Positions 34,240 to 43,179 of a DNA stretch of 64,000 bases are shown here, piece by piece. Origin of the DNA: G958296245 sp963664035 (GTDB lineage Bacteria; Chloroflexota; Dehalococcoidia; Lucifugimonadales; G958296245); the NCBI GenBank assembly GCA_963664035.2, contig OY760867.2, positions 1,302,001 to 1,366,000 of the forward strand. The letters are read 5' to 3'. Both the position numbers and the translations under genes were made by a program. A model generated the notes under the pieces. It made no database searches, was not told where the DNA came from, and saw only the letters and a list, made by a program, of their open reading frames with translations. How positions within the stretch are numbered: position 1 is the first letter of the stretch; each line of letters begins with the position of its first letter.

Positions 34240-36411
34240 TCAAGCCGAGCCGATGGTCCGGCTGACGCTGAGCACGCCGTCGACGCCTTCGAGCTTGGCG
34301 AACAGGCGGCTCAGCTGGCTTATGCCGTCGGTAAATACCGTTAGGGATATGATGCTCAGGTCGTCTGTCTCTTCGGATACGCATGAGGCGATGTTGACGC
34401 CCTCTTCGGAGACGAGGGAAGTGACGTCGCGCAGCAGGCCGACCCTGTTCCAGGCCTCCAGCCGGAGCCGCACCGGGTAGAGGGTCCGTTCCTCGCCCCA
34501 GCTAACGGGTACGAGGCGGTATACCTCGGTCTCACGCAGGATGTTCTGGCAGGTGTTCTTGTGCACGGTGACGCCGCGGTTGCGGGTGATGTAGCCCTTG
34601 ACGCCGTCGCCCCTGATGGGGCTGCAGCACATGGCGAGGCGCGTGAAGAGGTTTCCCATGCCGAGCACGGTGATGCCGGTCCCGGGTCCTCCCGCGGGCA
34701 GGACGACCGGTTTCATTACGTCCGGCTTGACCTGCTCGGAGGAGAGGCGTTCGACCACGTGGCTCGTCGTCATCGCGCCGCTTCCGAGGGCGTCGAAGAA
34801 CTCGTCCACGGTGTCGTACCGCGCCAGCCGCGCGACGTCCAGGTCGTCCAGCGAGGTGTTCAGGCGCTTGAGCTCCCTGTTGAAGATGTCCCGGCCTCGC
34901 TGGATGTTGACCTGCCTTGCCTGCCGGTTGAACCACTGGCGCACCTTCGCGCGTGCCGAGGCGGTCTTGACGTAGCCGAGGTTCTGGTTGAGCCAGTCGA
35001 GGGAGGGGCCGCGCACCGTCTTGCTGGTCATGATCTCGACGGTATCGCCGTTCCGGAGCTCGTAGTTGAGGGCGACCAGCTTGCCGTTGACCTTTGCGCC
35101 GATGCACCGGTGGCCCACGTCGGTGTGGATGCGGTAGGCGAAGTCGAGCGGGGAGGCCCCCACCGGCAGCTCCTTGAGCTCGCCCTTTGGGGTGTAGACG
35201 AAGACCTGGTTGCGGAAGACGTCGGTCTTGAAGGACTCGACGAACTCGACGGCCCCGTTCACGTCCCTGTGCGACTCCAGCGTCTGGCGGAGCCACTTCA
35301 TCTTGCCGTCGAAGTGGGGGTCGGGGGAGTCGCCTTCCTTGTAGAGCCAGTGCGCGGCCACGCCGTACTCGGCGAGGTTGTGCATCTCGGCGGTCCTGAT
35401 CTGGACCTCCACGGGCATGGCGTCCTCGCAGAGGACGGCTGTGTGGAGCGACTGGTAGAGGTTGTCCTTGGGGTTGGCCACGTAGTCGTCGAACTGGCCG
35501 GGCAGTGGGCGCCACCTGGAGTGGACCACGCCGAGGGCGGCGTAGCAGTCCCGGACCTTTTCGACCATGACGCGGAGGGCGAACAGGTCGTAAATCTCGC
35601 CGTAGGAGCGGTTCTGGGAGGCGTAGCGCTGCATCTTGTTGTAGATGCTGTAGATGTGCTTGGGCCTTCCGGTCACGTCGGCTTCGACCTTGGCGCTCTC
35701 CAGCTCGCCTCGAAGCACCGATATGACGCGCTCGATGTACGCCTCGCGCTCGACCCTCCTGGCGCTCAGGAGCTTCGATACTTGCTGGTAGCCCTCCGGG
35801 TTGAGGTGCTGGAAGGCGAGGTCTTCGAGGCGCCACTTTATCTCCCATATCCCCAGGCGGTGGGCGAGGGGGGCGTATATCTCCAGGGTCTCGTGGGCGA
35901 CGGCGCGGCGGCGCTCCTCGGGCAGCGCCTTCAGCGTCCTCATGTTGTGCATCCTGTCGGCGAGCTTGATCAGCACGACCCTGACGTCCTCGGCCATGGA
36001 CAGGAGCATCTTCCTGACGCTAGCCGCCTGGGCCGCGTCGTCCTCCGAGGAGGCGCGGAGCCCCTGGCCCCACTCCTCCGACTTGAGCTCCTCCTTGGTG
36101 AGCTTGGTCACGCCGTCGACGAGCCTGGCGACCTCGTTGCCGAAGCTCGCCTCCAGCTCCCGGAAGGTGACGCCGCAGTCCTCCATGACGTCGTGGAGCA
36201 GGGCGGCTGCCAGCGTGGTGGGGTCGAGGCGCAGGTTGGCGAGGTAGAGCGCCGTCTCCAGGGGATGGTCGACGAACGGCTCCCCGGAGAGGCGCATCTG
36301 GCCGTCGTGCGCCTCCTCGGCGTACTCCAGGGCGCGCCGGACTATGTCCGCCCTGTCCTGGGGCAGGTATTCTCCCGTCTTTTCGAGCAGGCTCTCGGCC
36401 AGCGTCACCAT
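34240..36411 (-). CDS. rel: Bifunctional (p)ppGpp synthetase/hydrolase, Rel/SpoT
   Basis: 723 residues. HD hydrolase domain (DHPLETALYLANLRLDPTTLAAALLHDVMEDC; HD at about residue 77), RelA/SpoT synthetase domain (KPKHIYSIYNKMQRY, YDLFALRVMVEKVRDCYAALG, EVQIRTAEMHNLAEYGVAAHW), TGS domain (VFVYTPKGELKELPVGASPLDFAYRIHTDVGH), helical and zinc-finger region (MCCSPIRGD), and a C-terminal ACT domain. Both HD and synthetase residues look intact, so it should make and degrade (p)ppGpp. Start 36411 with GGAG 7 nt upstream. Confidence 0.97.
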   Translation of the reverse strand: MVTLAESLLEKTGEYLPQDRADIVRRALEYAEEAHDGQMRLSGEPFVDHPLETALYLANLRLDPTTLAAALLHDVMEDCGVTFRELEASFGNEVARLVDGVTKLTKEELKSEEWGQGLRASSEDDAAQAASVRKMLLSMAEDVRVVLIKLADRMHNMRTLKALPEERRRAVAHETLEIYAPLAHRLGIWEIKWRLEDLAFQHLNPEGYQQVSKLLSARRVEREAYIERVISVLRGELESAKVEADVTGRPKHIYSIYNKMQRYASQNRSYGEIYDLFALRVMVEKVRDCYAALGVVHSRWRPLPGQFDDYVANPKDNLYQSLHTAVLCEDAMPVEVQIRTAEMHNLAEYGVAAHWLYKEGDSPDPHFDGKMKWLRQTLESHRDVNGAVEFVESFKTDVFRNQVFVYTPKGELKELPVGASPLDFAYRIHTDVGHRCIGAKVNGKLVALNYELRNGDTVEIMTSKTVRGPSLDWLNQNLGYVKTASARAKVRQWFNRQARQVNIQRGRDIFNRELKRLNTSLDDLDVARLARYDTVDEFFDALGSGAMTTSHVVERLSSEQVKPDVMKPVVLPAGGPGTGITVLGMGNLFTRLAMCCSPIRGDGVKGYITRNRGVTVHKNTCQNILRETEVYRLVPVSWGEERTLYPVRLRLEAWNRVGLLRDVTSLVSEEGVNIASCVSEETDDLSIISLTVFTDGISQLSRLFAKLEGVDGVLSVSRTIGSA

Positions 36412-36446
36412 GCAGCGTCTCCGGTATGGAGAAGTATAGCAGCCTG

Positions 36447-36483
36447 GACTGTGATTCGTGTGATGGGTGTGATTGGGATGATG
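36447..36483 (+). repeat. Family D repeat, copy 2
   Basis: GGACTGTGATTCGTGTGATG followed by GGTGTGATTGGGATGATGG. Same order as the copies at 26604 (inverted), 53348 and 55648. Confidence 0.65.
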
Positions 36484-36540
36484 GAGGCGATCCACGAAGG
36501 GCGCGAAGGGGGCGCGAAGGGGAACCCCCATCTCAATCTT

Positions 36541-36671
36541 CCCCCGTCCGACGGGGGAAGAGGTAGGAGGGCTGGTTTGAAACCAGCCCCTACGGGAAAC
36601 CAGCCCCTACGGGAAACCAGCCCCTACGGGGTGATGGCCGATAGATATGGCGCTGACGTGAGGTGGAGGAT
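36541..36671 (+). repeat. Family B element, copy 3 (left end replaced)
   Basis: Begins with the palindrome CCCCCGTCCGACGGGGG, then GGGCTGGTTTGAAACCAGCC, three AACCAGCCCCTACGGG units, and GTGATGGCCGATAGATATGG. The left CCAAATCCCCC end is not seen. With 36447-36483 it fills the 366-bp gap between rel and hisS; nothing coding is seen. Confidence 0.7.
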
Positions 36672-36777
36672 CTAGGCTCCATGATGATCGAGGGGCATTG
36701 CGTGGTCTGCGGGGGCAGGATAGGGGGAGATGCGGTGTGTTAACATCGCGTTGGCCCGGATACGGGCGAGTCGGGTA

Positions 36778-38037
36778 ATGGCAAAGCAGCAGTTCCAGAC
36801 CCCCAGGGGCACGGCGGACATACTTCCGGGCGAGCAGGCGCGCTGGCGCTACTTCGAGGCGAAGGCGTCGGAGGCCGCCGCCCGCTTCGGCTACGAGCGC
36901 ATCGACACGCCGACCTTCGAGGACGCGCGGCTGTACGTGCGGGGCATCGGCGAAGTCACGGACATCGTGGAGAAGGAGACCTACACCTTCGAGGACCGGG
37001 GCGGCGACCGGCTCACCCTGCGGCCCGAGGGGACGGCGGGCGTATGCCGCGCCTACCTCCAGCACGGCATGGGCAACCTGCCCCAGCCGGTGCGGCTCTT
37101 CTACTTCAACAACCTGTTCAGGTACGAGCGTCCACAAGCGGGGCGGTTCCGCGAGCACCACCAGCTCGGGGTGGAGGTGATCGGCGACGCCGACGCGGCC
37201 ATAGACGCGGAGGTGATAGAGCTGGCGTGGCGGCTGCTGGAGGAGCTAGACGTCGGCGGCCTCACGCTGCTTGTCAACAGCATCGGCGACCCGGAGTGCA
37301 GGCCCGCGTACGTTGAGATGCTGAAGGAGTACTACGGCGGCGCGGTGGACGAGCTCTGCCACAACTGCCGGCGCCGGCTGGAGCGCAACCCGCTCAGGCT
37401 GCTGGACTGCAAGGAGAGGCAGTGCCAGCCGAGCATCGCCGGCGCCCCCGCTGGGGCGGACCACCTATGCGGCCCGTGCCTGGAGCACTGGGAAACGCTC
37501 CTCGGCTTCCTGGAGGCCCTGGGGCTGCCGTTCACGGTGGAGAAGCGGCTGGTGCGCGGCTTCGACTACTACACGCGGACGGTGTTCGAGATCGTGCCGC
37601 CGGCGGCGGGACGGATGAGCACCATCTGCGGCGGGGGCCGGTACGATGGCCTCATCGAGGAGCTGGGCGGAAGGCCGACGCCCGGCATCGGCTTCGGCAT
37701 GGGCGTCGAGCGCGTGCTGCGTGACCTGCGGCTTCCTGACGCCGGCCGCGCGGCGCCCAAGGTGGTCGTGGTACACGTGGGCGAGGACGCCAGGAACGAG
37801 GGGATGCGGCTGGCAGCCGGCCTGCGCGCCGACGGCGTGGCGGCGCTGCTCGCGCCCTCGGGCCGTAGTCTGAGGGGGCAGCTCAGGTACGCGGCGGCCG
37901 TGGACGCCACGCACGCCGCCATCCTGGGCGCCGACGAGCTTGCCAGGGGCAGCGTCACCCTGCGCGACCTGTCCCGGAGCGACCAGCGGGAGGCGCCGAG
38001 GGACGGGCTGGCGGCGGCGCTGGCGGGGGCGGAATAG
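36778..38037 (+). CDS. hisS: Histidine-tRNA ligase
   Basis: 419 residues, class II synthetase. QTPRGTADILPGEQARW at the N-terminus, motif 2 region LRPEGTAGVCRAYLQHG, RYERPQAGRFREHHQLGVEVIG, the histidine motif RGFDYYTRTVFEI and motif 3 PGIGFGMGVERVL, then the anticodon-binding domain. ATG 36778 was chosen over 36730 because the conserved N-terminus begins there, although its ribosome-binding site (GGGCGAG) is weak. Confidence 0.96.
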   Translation: MAKQQFQTPRGTADILPGEQARWRYFEAKASEAAARFGYERIDTPTFEDARLYVRGIGEVTDIVEKETYTFEDRGGDRLTLRPEGTAGVCRAYLQHGMGNLPQPVRLFYFNNLFRYERPQAGRFREHHQLGVEVIGDADAAIDAEVIELAWRLLEELDVGGLTLLVNSIGDPECRPAYVEMLKEYYGGAVDELCHNCRRRLERNPLRLLDCKERQCQPSIAGAPAGADHLCGPCLEHWETLLGFLEALGLPFTVEKRLVRGFDYYTRTVFEIVPPAAGRMSTICGGGRYDGLIEELGGRPTPGIGFGMGVERVLRDLRLPDAGRAAPKVVVVHVGEDARNEGMRLAAGLRADGVAALLAPSGRSLRGQLRYAAAVDATHAAILGADELARGSVTLRDLSRSDQREAPRDGLAAALAGAE

Positions 38038-38132
38038 GGACGGCTGCCTTCAGGCTGGAGATGAGGAGATGACGCCGACTTCTCCACATGCGGCGCTTGG
38101 GCTGGGGCCTCGGAAGCCATCGGAGAGCTCCT

Positions 38133-38318
38133 CTAGGTCGTTCTGATCAAGGTAACTATCAGAGAGGCCGTGGCAGACGCGCCGCTCACCAGGACACCTA
38201 TTAGCAGACCGAACATCCATCGTATAAGCCGGTTCTCCAACTGGTACAAGTCGGCTTTAGTGGCGAACTGGTCCAGCCTGCCTTCAATATAGCTCACTCG
38301 CTGCTCTACCGTAGCCAT
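38133..38318 (-). CDS. Small membrane protein with N-terminal coiled coil
   Basis: 61 residues: residues 1-33 heptad-rich (VEQRVSYIEGRLDQFATKADLYQLENRLIRW), residues 34-58 a single membrane segment (MFGLLIGVLVSGASATASLIVTLI). GAGGAGG 5-6 nt upstream of ATG 38318 makes it a real gene. The layout is that of the short membrane-anchored coiled-coil proteins often found singly in genomes. Function unknown. Confidence 0.7.
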   Translation of the reverse strand: MATVEQRVSYIEGRLDQFATKADLYQLENRLIRWMFGLLIGVLVSGASATASLIVTLIRTT

Positions 38319-38380
38319 GGCGTCCTCCTCACGTCCAAGAGTAGCATACCCCCTAGGGCTAGGCTAGGCGGCGGCAGCCA

Positions 38381-38502
38381 CCCCAAATCCCCCGCCTAAA
38401 ATAGCGGTGACGCTCTAAGGCAAGGCGAGGGCTGGTTTGAAACCAGCCCCTACGGGGTGATGGCTGATAGATATGGCGCTGAACGTGGGGGCGGTGGATT
38501 TG
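38381..38502 (+). repeat. Family B element, copy 4
   Basis: CCCCAAATCCCCCGCCTAAA at the left end, GGGCTGGTTTGAAACCAGCC hairpin with CCTACGGGG, GTGATGGCTGATAGATATGG, and GGCGGTGGATTTG at the right end. Confidence 0.75.
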
Positions 38503-38538
38503 CCACGGGCAGTCTTTCGCCTGTAAGACGGCCTAGGC

Positions 38539-38544
38539 TATACT
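38539..38544 (+). promoter_or_regulatory. -10 box of the prfA-prmC operon
   Basis: TATACT with a weak TTTCGC 18 nt upstream, 40 nt before the prfA start. Confidence 0.4.
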
Positions 38545-38584
38545 GAGGGCTGTGCCGCGTGGCGCGGCGAGAGGCTTCCCCCGC

Positions 38585-39655
38585 ATGATAGACAAGCTGG
38601 CTACCATAGATTCCAGGTACTCGGAGTTGGAGCGGCTCATGGCCGATCCGGAGGTTGCCGGGGACTATTCGCGCGTGCAGGAGCTTGCCAGGGAGATGGC
38701 GTCGCTCAGGGACGTTGCCGCGCTCTCGCGCCGGTACCGGAAGGCCGCCGAGGCCGCCGAGGAGGCCAGGGAGATGGCGCGGGACGAGAGCGACCGGGAG
38801 ATGGCCGCGCTCGCCAGGGAGGAGCTCGCGGAGCTGGAGGTCGAGAAGCAGGCGCTGGAGGACGAGCTACGGGTGGCGCTGCTGCCGAGGGACCCCAACG
38901 ACGACAAGAACGTCATCGTGGAGGTACGGGCGGGCACCGGCGGCGAGGAGGCCGGGTTGTTCGCGGCGGACGTGTACCGGATGTACTCCAGGTACGCGCA
39001 GCTCAGGCGCTGGAAGCTCGAGGTCATCAACAGCAACGAGAGCGGCCTGGGGAGCATCAAGGAGATCGTATTCAGGATCGACGGCAAGGGGGCGTACAGC
39101 CGCCTCAAGCACGAGAGCGGGGTTCACAGGGTGCAGAGGATACCGGTCACCGAGTCCGCCGGCAGGATACACACCTCCGCGGCGACGGTCGCCGTGCTGC
39201 CGGAGGCGGAGGCGGTCGACGTGGAGGTGGACCCCGAGGACCTGCAGATAGACATCTTCCACTCCAGCGGCCACGGCGGGCAGAACGTGCAGAAGGTGGC
39301 GACGGCGGTCCGCATCACGCACGTGCCGACCGGGGTGGTGGCCGTGTGCCAGGACGAGCGCTCGCAGTACAAGAACAAGGAGAAGGCGATGTCCGTGCTG
39401 CGCTCGCGGCTGCTTGCGATGGAGATCCGCAAGCGGCAGGAGGAGGTGAGCGAGGCCAGGAGGTCGCAGGTCGGATCGGGCGACCGCTCGGAGCGGGTGC
39501 GGACCTACAACTTCCCGCAGGACCGTGTCACCGACCACCGGGTGTCGCTCACGCGGCACAACCTCGCGGGCATCCTGGACGGCGACATAGACCCGTTCGT
39601 CGACGCGCTGACCGACCACGAACAGGCGCGGATGCTACAGGAAGCCGGGCTGTGA
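38585..39655 (+). CDS. prfA: Peptide chain release factor 1
   Basis: 356 residues. N-terminal helical domain, the PxT-type tripeptide region (RIPVTESAGRIHTSAATVAVLPE) and the GGQ loop SSGHGGQNVQKVATAVRITH, in which GGQ enters the peptidyl-transferase centre. Reads UAA and UAG stops. Start at ATG 38585 (MIDKLATID), matching family N-termini. Its stop overlaps the GTG start of prmC, which methylates the GGQ glutamine. Confidence 0.97.
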   Translation: MIDKLATIDSRYSELERLMADPEVAGDYSRVQELAREMASLRDVAALSRRYRKAAEAAEEAREMARDESDREMAALAREELAELEVEKQALEDELRVALLPRDPNDDKNVIVEVRAGTGGEEAGLFAADVYRMYSRYAQLRRWKLEVINSNESGLGSIKEIVFRIDGKGAYSRLKHESGVHRVQRIPVTESAGRIHTSAATVAVLPEAEAVDVEVDPEDLQIDIFHSSGHGGQNVQKVATAVRITHVPTGVVAVCQDERSQYKNKEKAMSVLRSRLLAMEIRKRQEEVSEARRSQVGSGDRSERVRTYNFPQDRVTDHRVSLTRHNLAGILDGDIDPFVDALTDHEQARMLQEAGL

Positions 39656-40608
39656 ACCTGCGGGAGTGCTGGATGGCCGCCGCTGAACGCCTCGACGGCG
39701 CGGCGGAGGACTCCAGGCTCGAGGCGGAGGCGCTGCTCCGGCACGTGCTCGGCTGGGACCGCGCCCGCTTCTTCGCGTCGCTGCGCGACCCGGTGGATGG
39801 CGGCGCGCTGGGGCGCATGGAGGCGCTGCTCCGGCGGCGGGCAGGCGGCGAGCCGCTGGCCTACGTCGTGGGGAGCCGGGAGTTCTACGGCCTCGACTTC
39901 CACGTGGACCCCAGGGTTTTGGTGCCGCGCCCGGAGACGGAGCTGCTGGTGGACGCGGCTATCGAGTACGCCGGCGGGCGGCGTGGGGATGGGGCCGTCT
40001 CCATATGCGACGTGGGCACGGGCAGCGGCGCCATCGCGGTGGCGCTGGCCGCGCATCTCCCCGGGGCCATAGTGTACGCGACCGACAGCAGCGTCGGCGC
40101 GCTGGAGGTCGCCGCGCTCAATGCCGAGCGGCACGGCGTTCTGGACCGGGTGCGCCTGGTCGAGTGCGACCTGCTGGACGGCGTGCCGGGGCCCGTGGAC
40201 GTAATCGTCTCCAACCCGCCGTACGTCAGGTCGTCGGAGATCCCGACGCTCCAGCGCGAGGTGCGCTGGGAGCCTAGGGCCGCCCTGGACGGCGGGCCGG
40301 ACGGCATGGCCGTCATGCGCAGGCTGTTCGAGCGCGCGCCAGCGTTCCTGCGCCCCGGCGGGTTCATGGCCGTCGAGATAGACCCGAGGCAGCGCGGCGC
40401 CGCGCTGGGGATGGCGAAGGCCGCCTTCGGCGGGGCGAGCGTCGCCTGCTCCGACGACCTTGCGGGCAGGCCGCGCGCGATCGTGCTGGAGGCTCCGTGC
40501 GGCGCCGTGAATATCGCCAATCGCCCAGACGGGATTTACCCCCATCCCCGTATCAAGTACGGGGCAGGCTCTAACCTTCCCCCTCAGGGGGAAGGGATTC
40601 TGAGATAG
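39652..40608 (+). CDS. prmC: Release factor glutamine methyltransferase with repeat-derived C-terminal tail
   Basis: 318 residues. RVLVPRPETELLVDAAIEY, SAM motif CDVGTGSGAIAVALA, and the NPPY motif SNPPYVRSSEI are diagnostic; it methylates the GGQ Gln of RF1/RF2. GTG start at 39652 overlaps the prfA stop by 4 nt. Family proteins end near RPRAIVLEA; here about 35 extra residues (NIANRPDGIYPHPRIKYGAG...) are encoded by dispersed palindromes (CCCCGTATCAAGTACGGGG at 40547-40565 and CCTTCCCCCTCAGGGGGAAG at 40579), suggesting a repeat insertion replaced the original stop. Confidence 0.93.
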   Translation: MNLRECWMAAAERLDGAAEDSRLEAEALLRHVLGWDRARFFASLRDPVDGGALGRMEALLRRRAGGEPLAYVVGSREFYGLDFHVDPRVLVPRPETELLVDAAIEYAGGRRGDGAVSICDVGTGSGAIAVALAAHLPGAIVYATDSSVGALEVAALNAERHGVLDRVRLVECDLLDGVPGPVDVIVSNPPYVRSSEIPTLQREVRWEPRAALDGGPDGMAVMRRLFERAPAFLRPGGFMAVEIDPRQRGAALGMAKAAFGGASVACSDDLAGRPRAIVLEAPCGAVNIANRPDGIYPHPRIKYGAGSNLPPQGEGILR

Positions 40609-40630
40609 TCTCTTAAGGAAGGACACGCCC

Positions 40631-42454
40631 ATGCCCAAGACCTACGCCGGCTCTCACCAGCAGTACGACGTCATATGCGAGTCCAACGTCATGGTCCCGA
40701 TGCGGGACGGCGTGCGGCTGGCGGCGGACGTGTATCGGCCCGCGCTCGGCGGGCGCCCCGCGGACGGCGCATTCCCGGTCATACTGGAGCGCACGCCCTA
40801 CGACAAGTCGATGCCGAGGGCGGTCGCGCAGGCGAAGTACTACGCGCGTCGCGGCTACGTATGCGTCAGCCAGGACGTGAGGGGGCGGTACGAGTCCGAG
40901 GGCGAATGGTACGCCTTCGCGAAGGAGGCGCCGGACGGCTACGACACCGTCGAGTGGCTGGCCGCCCAGCCGTGGAGCAACGGGCGCATAGGCACGAAGG
41001 GCGGGTCTTACGCGGGCAGCGACCAGTCCGCCCTGGCGACCATGAACCCGCCCCACCTGGAGACGATGGTCGTGGCCGTTGGGGCGTCGAACTACTTCCA
41101 CAGCTCCATGAGGCAGAACGGCGCCCTGGAGCAGCGCTTCCACGTCTATATCTACCGGATGGCCGCCGGCAGCAAGGAGGCCGCCGCCGATCCGGCGCTC
41201 AAGGCGGCGCTCACCAAGGCGTACGAGCAGGACATACACCAGATCGTCGGCCGGTTTCCCATGAAGGAGGGCGCGACCATCCTGAGCCGTCTGCCGTCGT
41301 ACGAGCGGTGGGCCATCGACATCATGACCCACGGCGAGTACGGCGACTACTGGAAGCAGCGCGGGTACGCCATCTCCGAGTACTACGACGAGCACGCCGA
41401 CGTGCCGACGCTCTACCTTGGCGGGTGGTACGACTCATACGCGCGCAACACCTGCGAGAGCTACATGGCGCTCAGCAAGACGAAGAGCGCGCGGCAGATG
41501 CTTCTCATGGGGCCTTGGACGCACGGCCAGTACGAGGTGACGTTCGCCGGCGACGTCGACTTCGGGGCGGAGTCGGTCATCAACCAGAACGACCTTCAGC
41601 TTGCGTGGTTCGACCACTACCTGAAGGGGATGGACTCGGAGGCCGCCTCCTGGCCGGCGGTGCGCTTCTTCACGATGGGGACCGGGGACCTGAAGATGGA
41701 CCACGAGCACCGGCTGAAGAGGGGCGGTTACTGGCGCGACGAGCGGGACTGGCCCGTCCCAGGCACACGCTTCACGCCCTACTACCTGCGCGCCGGCTCG
41801 GCGCTTTCGGAGGAGAAGGCGGGAGAGGGAGAGCAGCCGGAGTCCAGGTTCACCTTCGACCCGAAGGACCCGGTGCCGACGATGGGCGGCGGCCTCTCGG
41901 CCGCGGACAACGTGATGAGGGCCGGCGCCTTCGACCAGCGCGGAAGGCCGGACTTCATCGGGTGCAAGGACACGATGCCGCTGAACTACCGGGGCGACGT
42001 GCTGAGCTTCCAGACGCCGCCGCTGGAGGACGACCTGGAGGTCACGGGGCCGGTGGAGATGCGGCTGTGGGCCTCGTCGTCGGCGCCCGACACCGACTTC
42101 ACGGCGAAGCTGGTGGACGTCTTCCCGCCGGACGGCGACTATCCCGACGGCCTCGCCATCAACATCACCGACTCGATAATCCGCGCCAGGTACCGCAACG
42201 GCTACGACGCGCCCGAGCCGATGGAGCCGGGTACGCCGTACGAGTTCGTATTCCAGCTATACCCGACGTCCACCGTCTTCCGCAGGGGGCACCGGATCAG
42301 GCTGGACGTGAGCAGCAGCAACTGGCCGCGGTTCGACGTGAACCCGAACACGGGCGGCCCCTTGGGGCGTGAGCAGAGCTACCGGACGGCGACGCAGACC
42401 GTTTACCACAGCGCGGAGATGGCGTCGCGGGTGGTGCTGCCTGTGCAGCCCTAG
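40631..42454 (+). CDS. CocE/NonD-family alpha/beta hydrolase
   Basis: 607 residues. N-terminal VPMRDGVRLAADVYRP, ERTPYDK, oxyanion/strand region RGYVCVSQDVRGRYESEG and the nucleophile elbow GTKGGSYAGSDQ (Ser in GGSYAG), then a lid and the C-terminal jelly-roll X-Pro dipeptidyl-peptidase domain (LEVTGPVEMRLWASSSAPDTDFTAKLVDVFPPDG ... GHRIRLDVSSSNWPRFDVNPNTG). Family members hydrolyse esters or amides (cocaine esterase, X-prolyl peptidase, glutaryl acylase). AAGGAAGG upstream of ATG 40631. No signal peptide. Confidence 0.92.
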   Translation: MPKTYAGSHQQYDVICESNVMVPMRDGVRLAADVYRPALGGRPADGAFPVILERTPYDKSMPRAVAQAKYYARRGYVCVSQDVRGRYESEGEWYAFAKEAPDGYDTVEWLAAQPWSNGRIGTKGGSYAGSDQSALATMNPPHLETMVVAVGASNYFHSSMRQNGALEQRFHVYIYRMAAGSKEAAADPALKAALTKAYEQDIHQIVGRFPMKEGATILSRLPSYERWAIDIMTHGEYGDYWKQRGYAISEYYDEHADVPTLYLGGWYDSYARNTCESYMALSKTKSARQMLLMGPWTHGQYEVTFAGDVDFGAESVINQNDLQLAWFDHYLKGMDSEAASWPAVRFFTMGTGDLKMDHEHRLKRGGYWRDERDWPVPGTRFTPYYLRAGSALSEEKAGEGEQPESRFTFDPKDPVPTMGGGLSAADNVMRAGAFDQRGRPDFIGCKDTMPLNYRGDVLSFQTPPLEDDLEVTGPVEMRLWASSSAPDTDFTAKLVDVFPPDGDYPDGLAINITDSIIRARYRNGYDAPEPMEPGTPYEFVFQLYPTSTVFRRGHRIRLDVSSSNWPRFDVNPNTGGPLGREQSYRTATQTVYHSAEMASRVVLPVQP

Positions 42455-42996
42455 GACGCCTCCGTAGTCATGCCGCCGCCTATGAGCAACAAGACGATGA
42501 TGTTGATGATGGCCACCGGTATGAAGGAGAGCAGGATGGCGAAGAACGCCCGCCAGGTCGAGGTATAGTCCAGGCTCTGCCGCACGGCAACCAACATGCA
42601 CGCGAACGTCCAGATGAACGTTCCCAGTGTGATGACCCATCCGATCGTCGGGGTGAAGGCAAACACGTTCAGGATTCTCGGTGTCTGGGCGAACCCGGTG
42701 CCGCGCGCGAGTTGTCCCCAGTCGGCCTCGGTCTGCTCGGTCTTGAGTATCGTGGCCCCGATCATCCAGACTACCAGCGCCCACAGGGCCCAGCTTACGA
42801 TCCCTCGGATTATGCCGGCGACCAGCGCGATGACCACGTCGCTGTCGTCCCCACCCGCCAGCATCTCGCCAACGATGCTGGCGATGGTGACGATAACCAC
42901 CACGATCAGCGCCTGTAAGGTCGCGCCCCCGTCCTTCTCCACCTCCTCGTAGGTCTCCGAGTCCAACCGGGCGGCGCCCAGCATCCTGCCTATCAT
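42451..42996 (-). CDS. Yip1-domain-like membrane protein
   Basis: 181 residues. About five hydrophobic segments: ALIVVVIVTIASIVGEML, VVIALVAGIIRGIVSWALWALVVWMIGATIL, VFAFTPTIGWVITLGTFIWTFACMLVAV and AFFAILLSFIPVAIINIIVLLLIGG. The pattern and the GFAQTPRILN segment are typical of the Yip1/YIF family. Start 42996 with GAGGTG 7 nt upstream. It overlaps the convergent hydrolase stop by 4 bp. Role unknown. Confidence 0.72.
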   Translation of the reverse strand: MIGRMLGAARLDSETYEEVEKDGGATLQALIVVVIVTIASIVGEMLAGGDDSDVVIALVAGIIRGIVSWALWALVVWMIGATILKTEQTEADWGQLARGTGFAQTPRILNVFAFTPTIGWVITLGTFIWTFACMLVAVRQSLDYTSTWRAFFAILLSFIPVAIINIIVLLLIGGGMTTEAS

Positions 42997-43179
42997 CGAT
43001 TCACCTCGTTTCAAAGTATGCGCGAGGCCAAGGCTCGCGTCCGCAACATGGTATCACACGGAGGCGGGAGGGCATGGACGTCCGGGAGTGACCTCGAAAA
43101 ATGGTACACTGGACTGAGTATTGAATCTGCCGGTGACGACGAGCTGGCGGCTCTTCTTGCCGTGCATGGGGCCATTCGA

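Noticed and set aside
38056..38130. Possible small RNA between hisS and the 61-residue membrane protein
   Set aside because: No promoter, hairpin or terminator could be supported.
43018..43179. N-terminal extension of the NYN protein
   Set aside because: The extra 54 residues show no family similarity and contain a possible -10 box, so the ATG at 43180 was preferred, though not proven.
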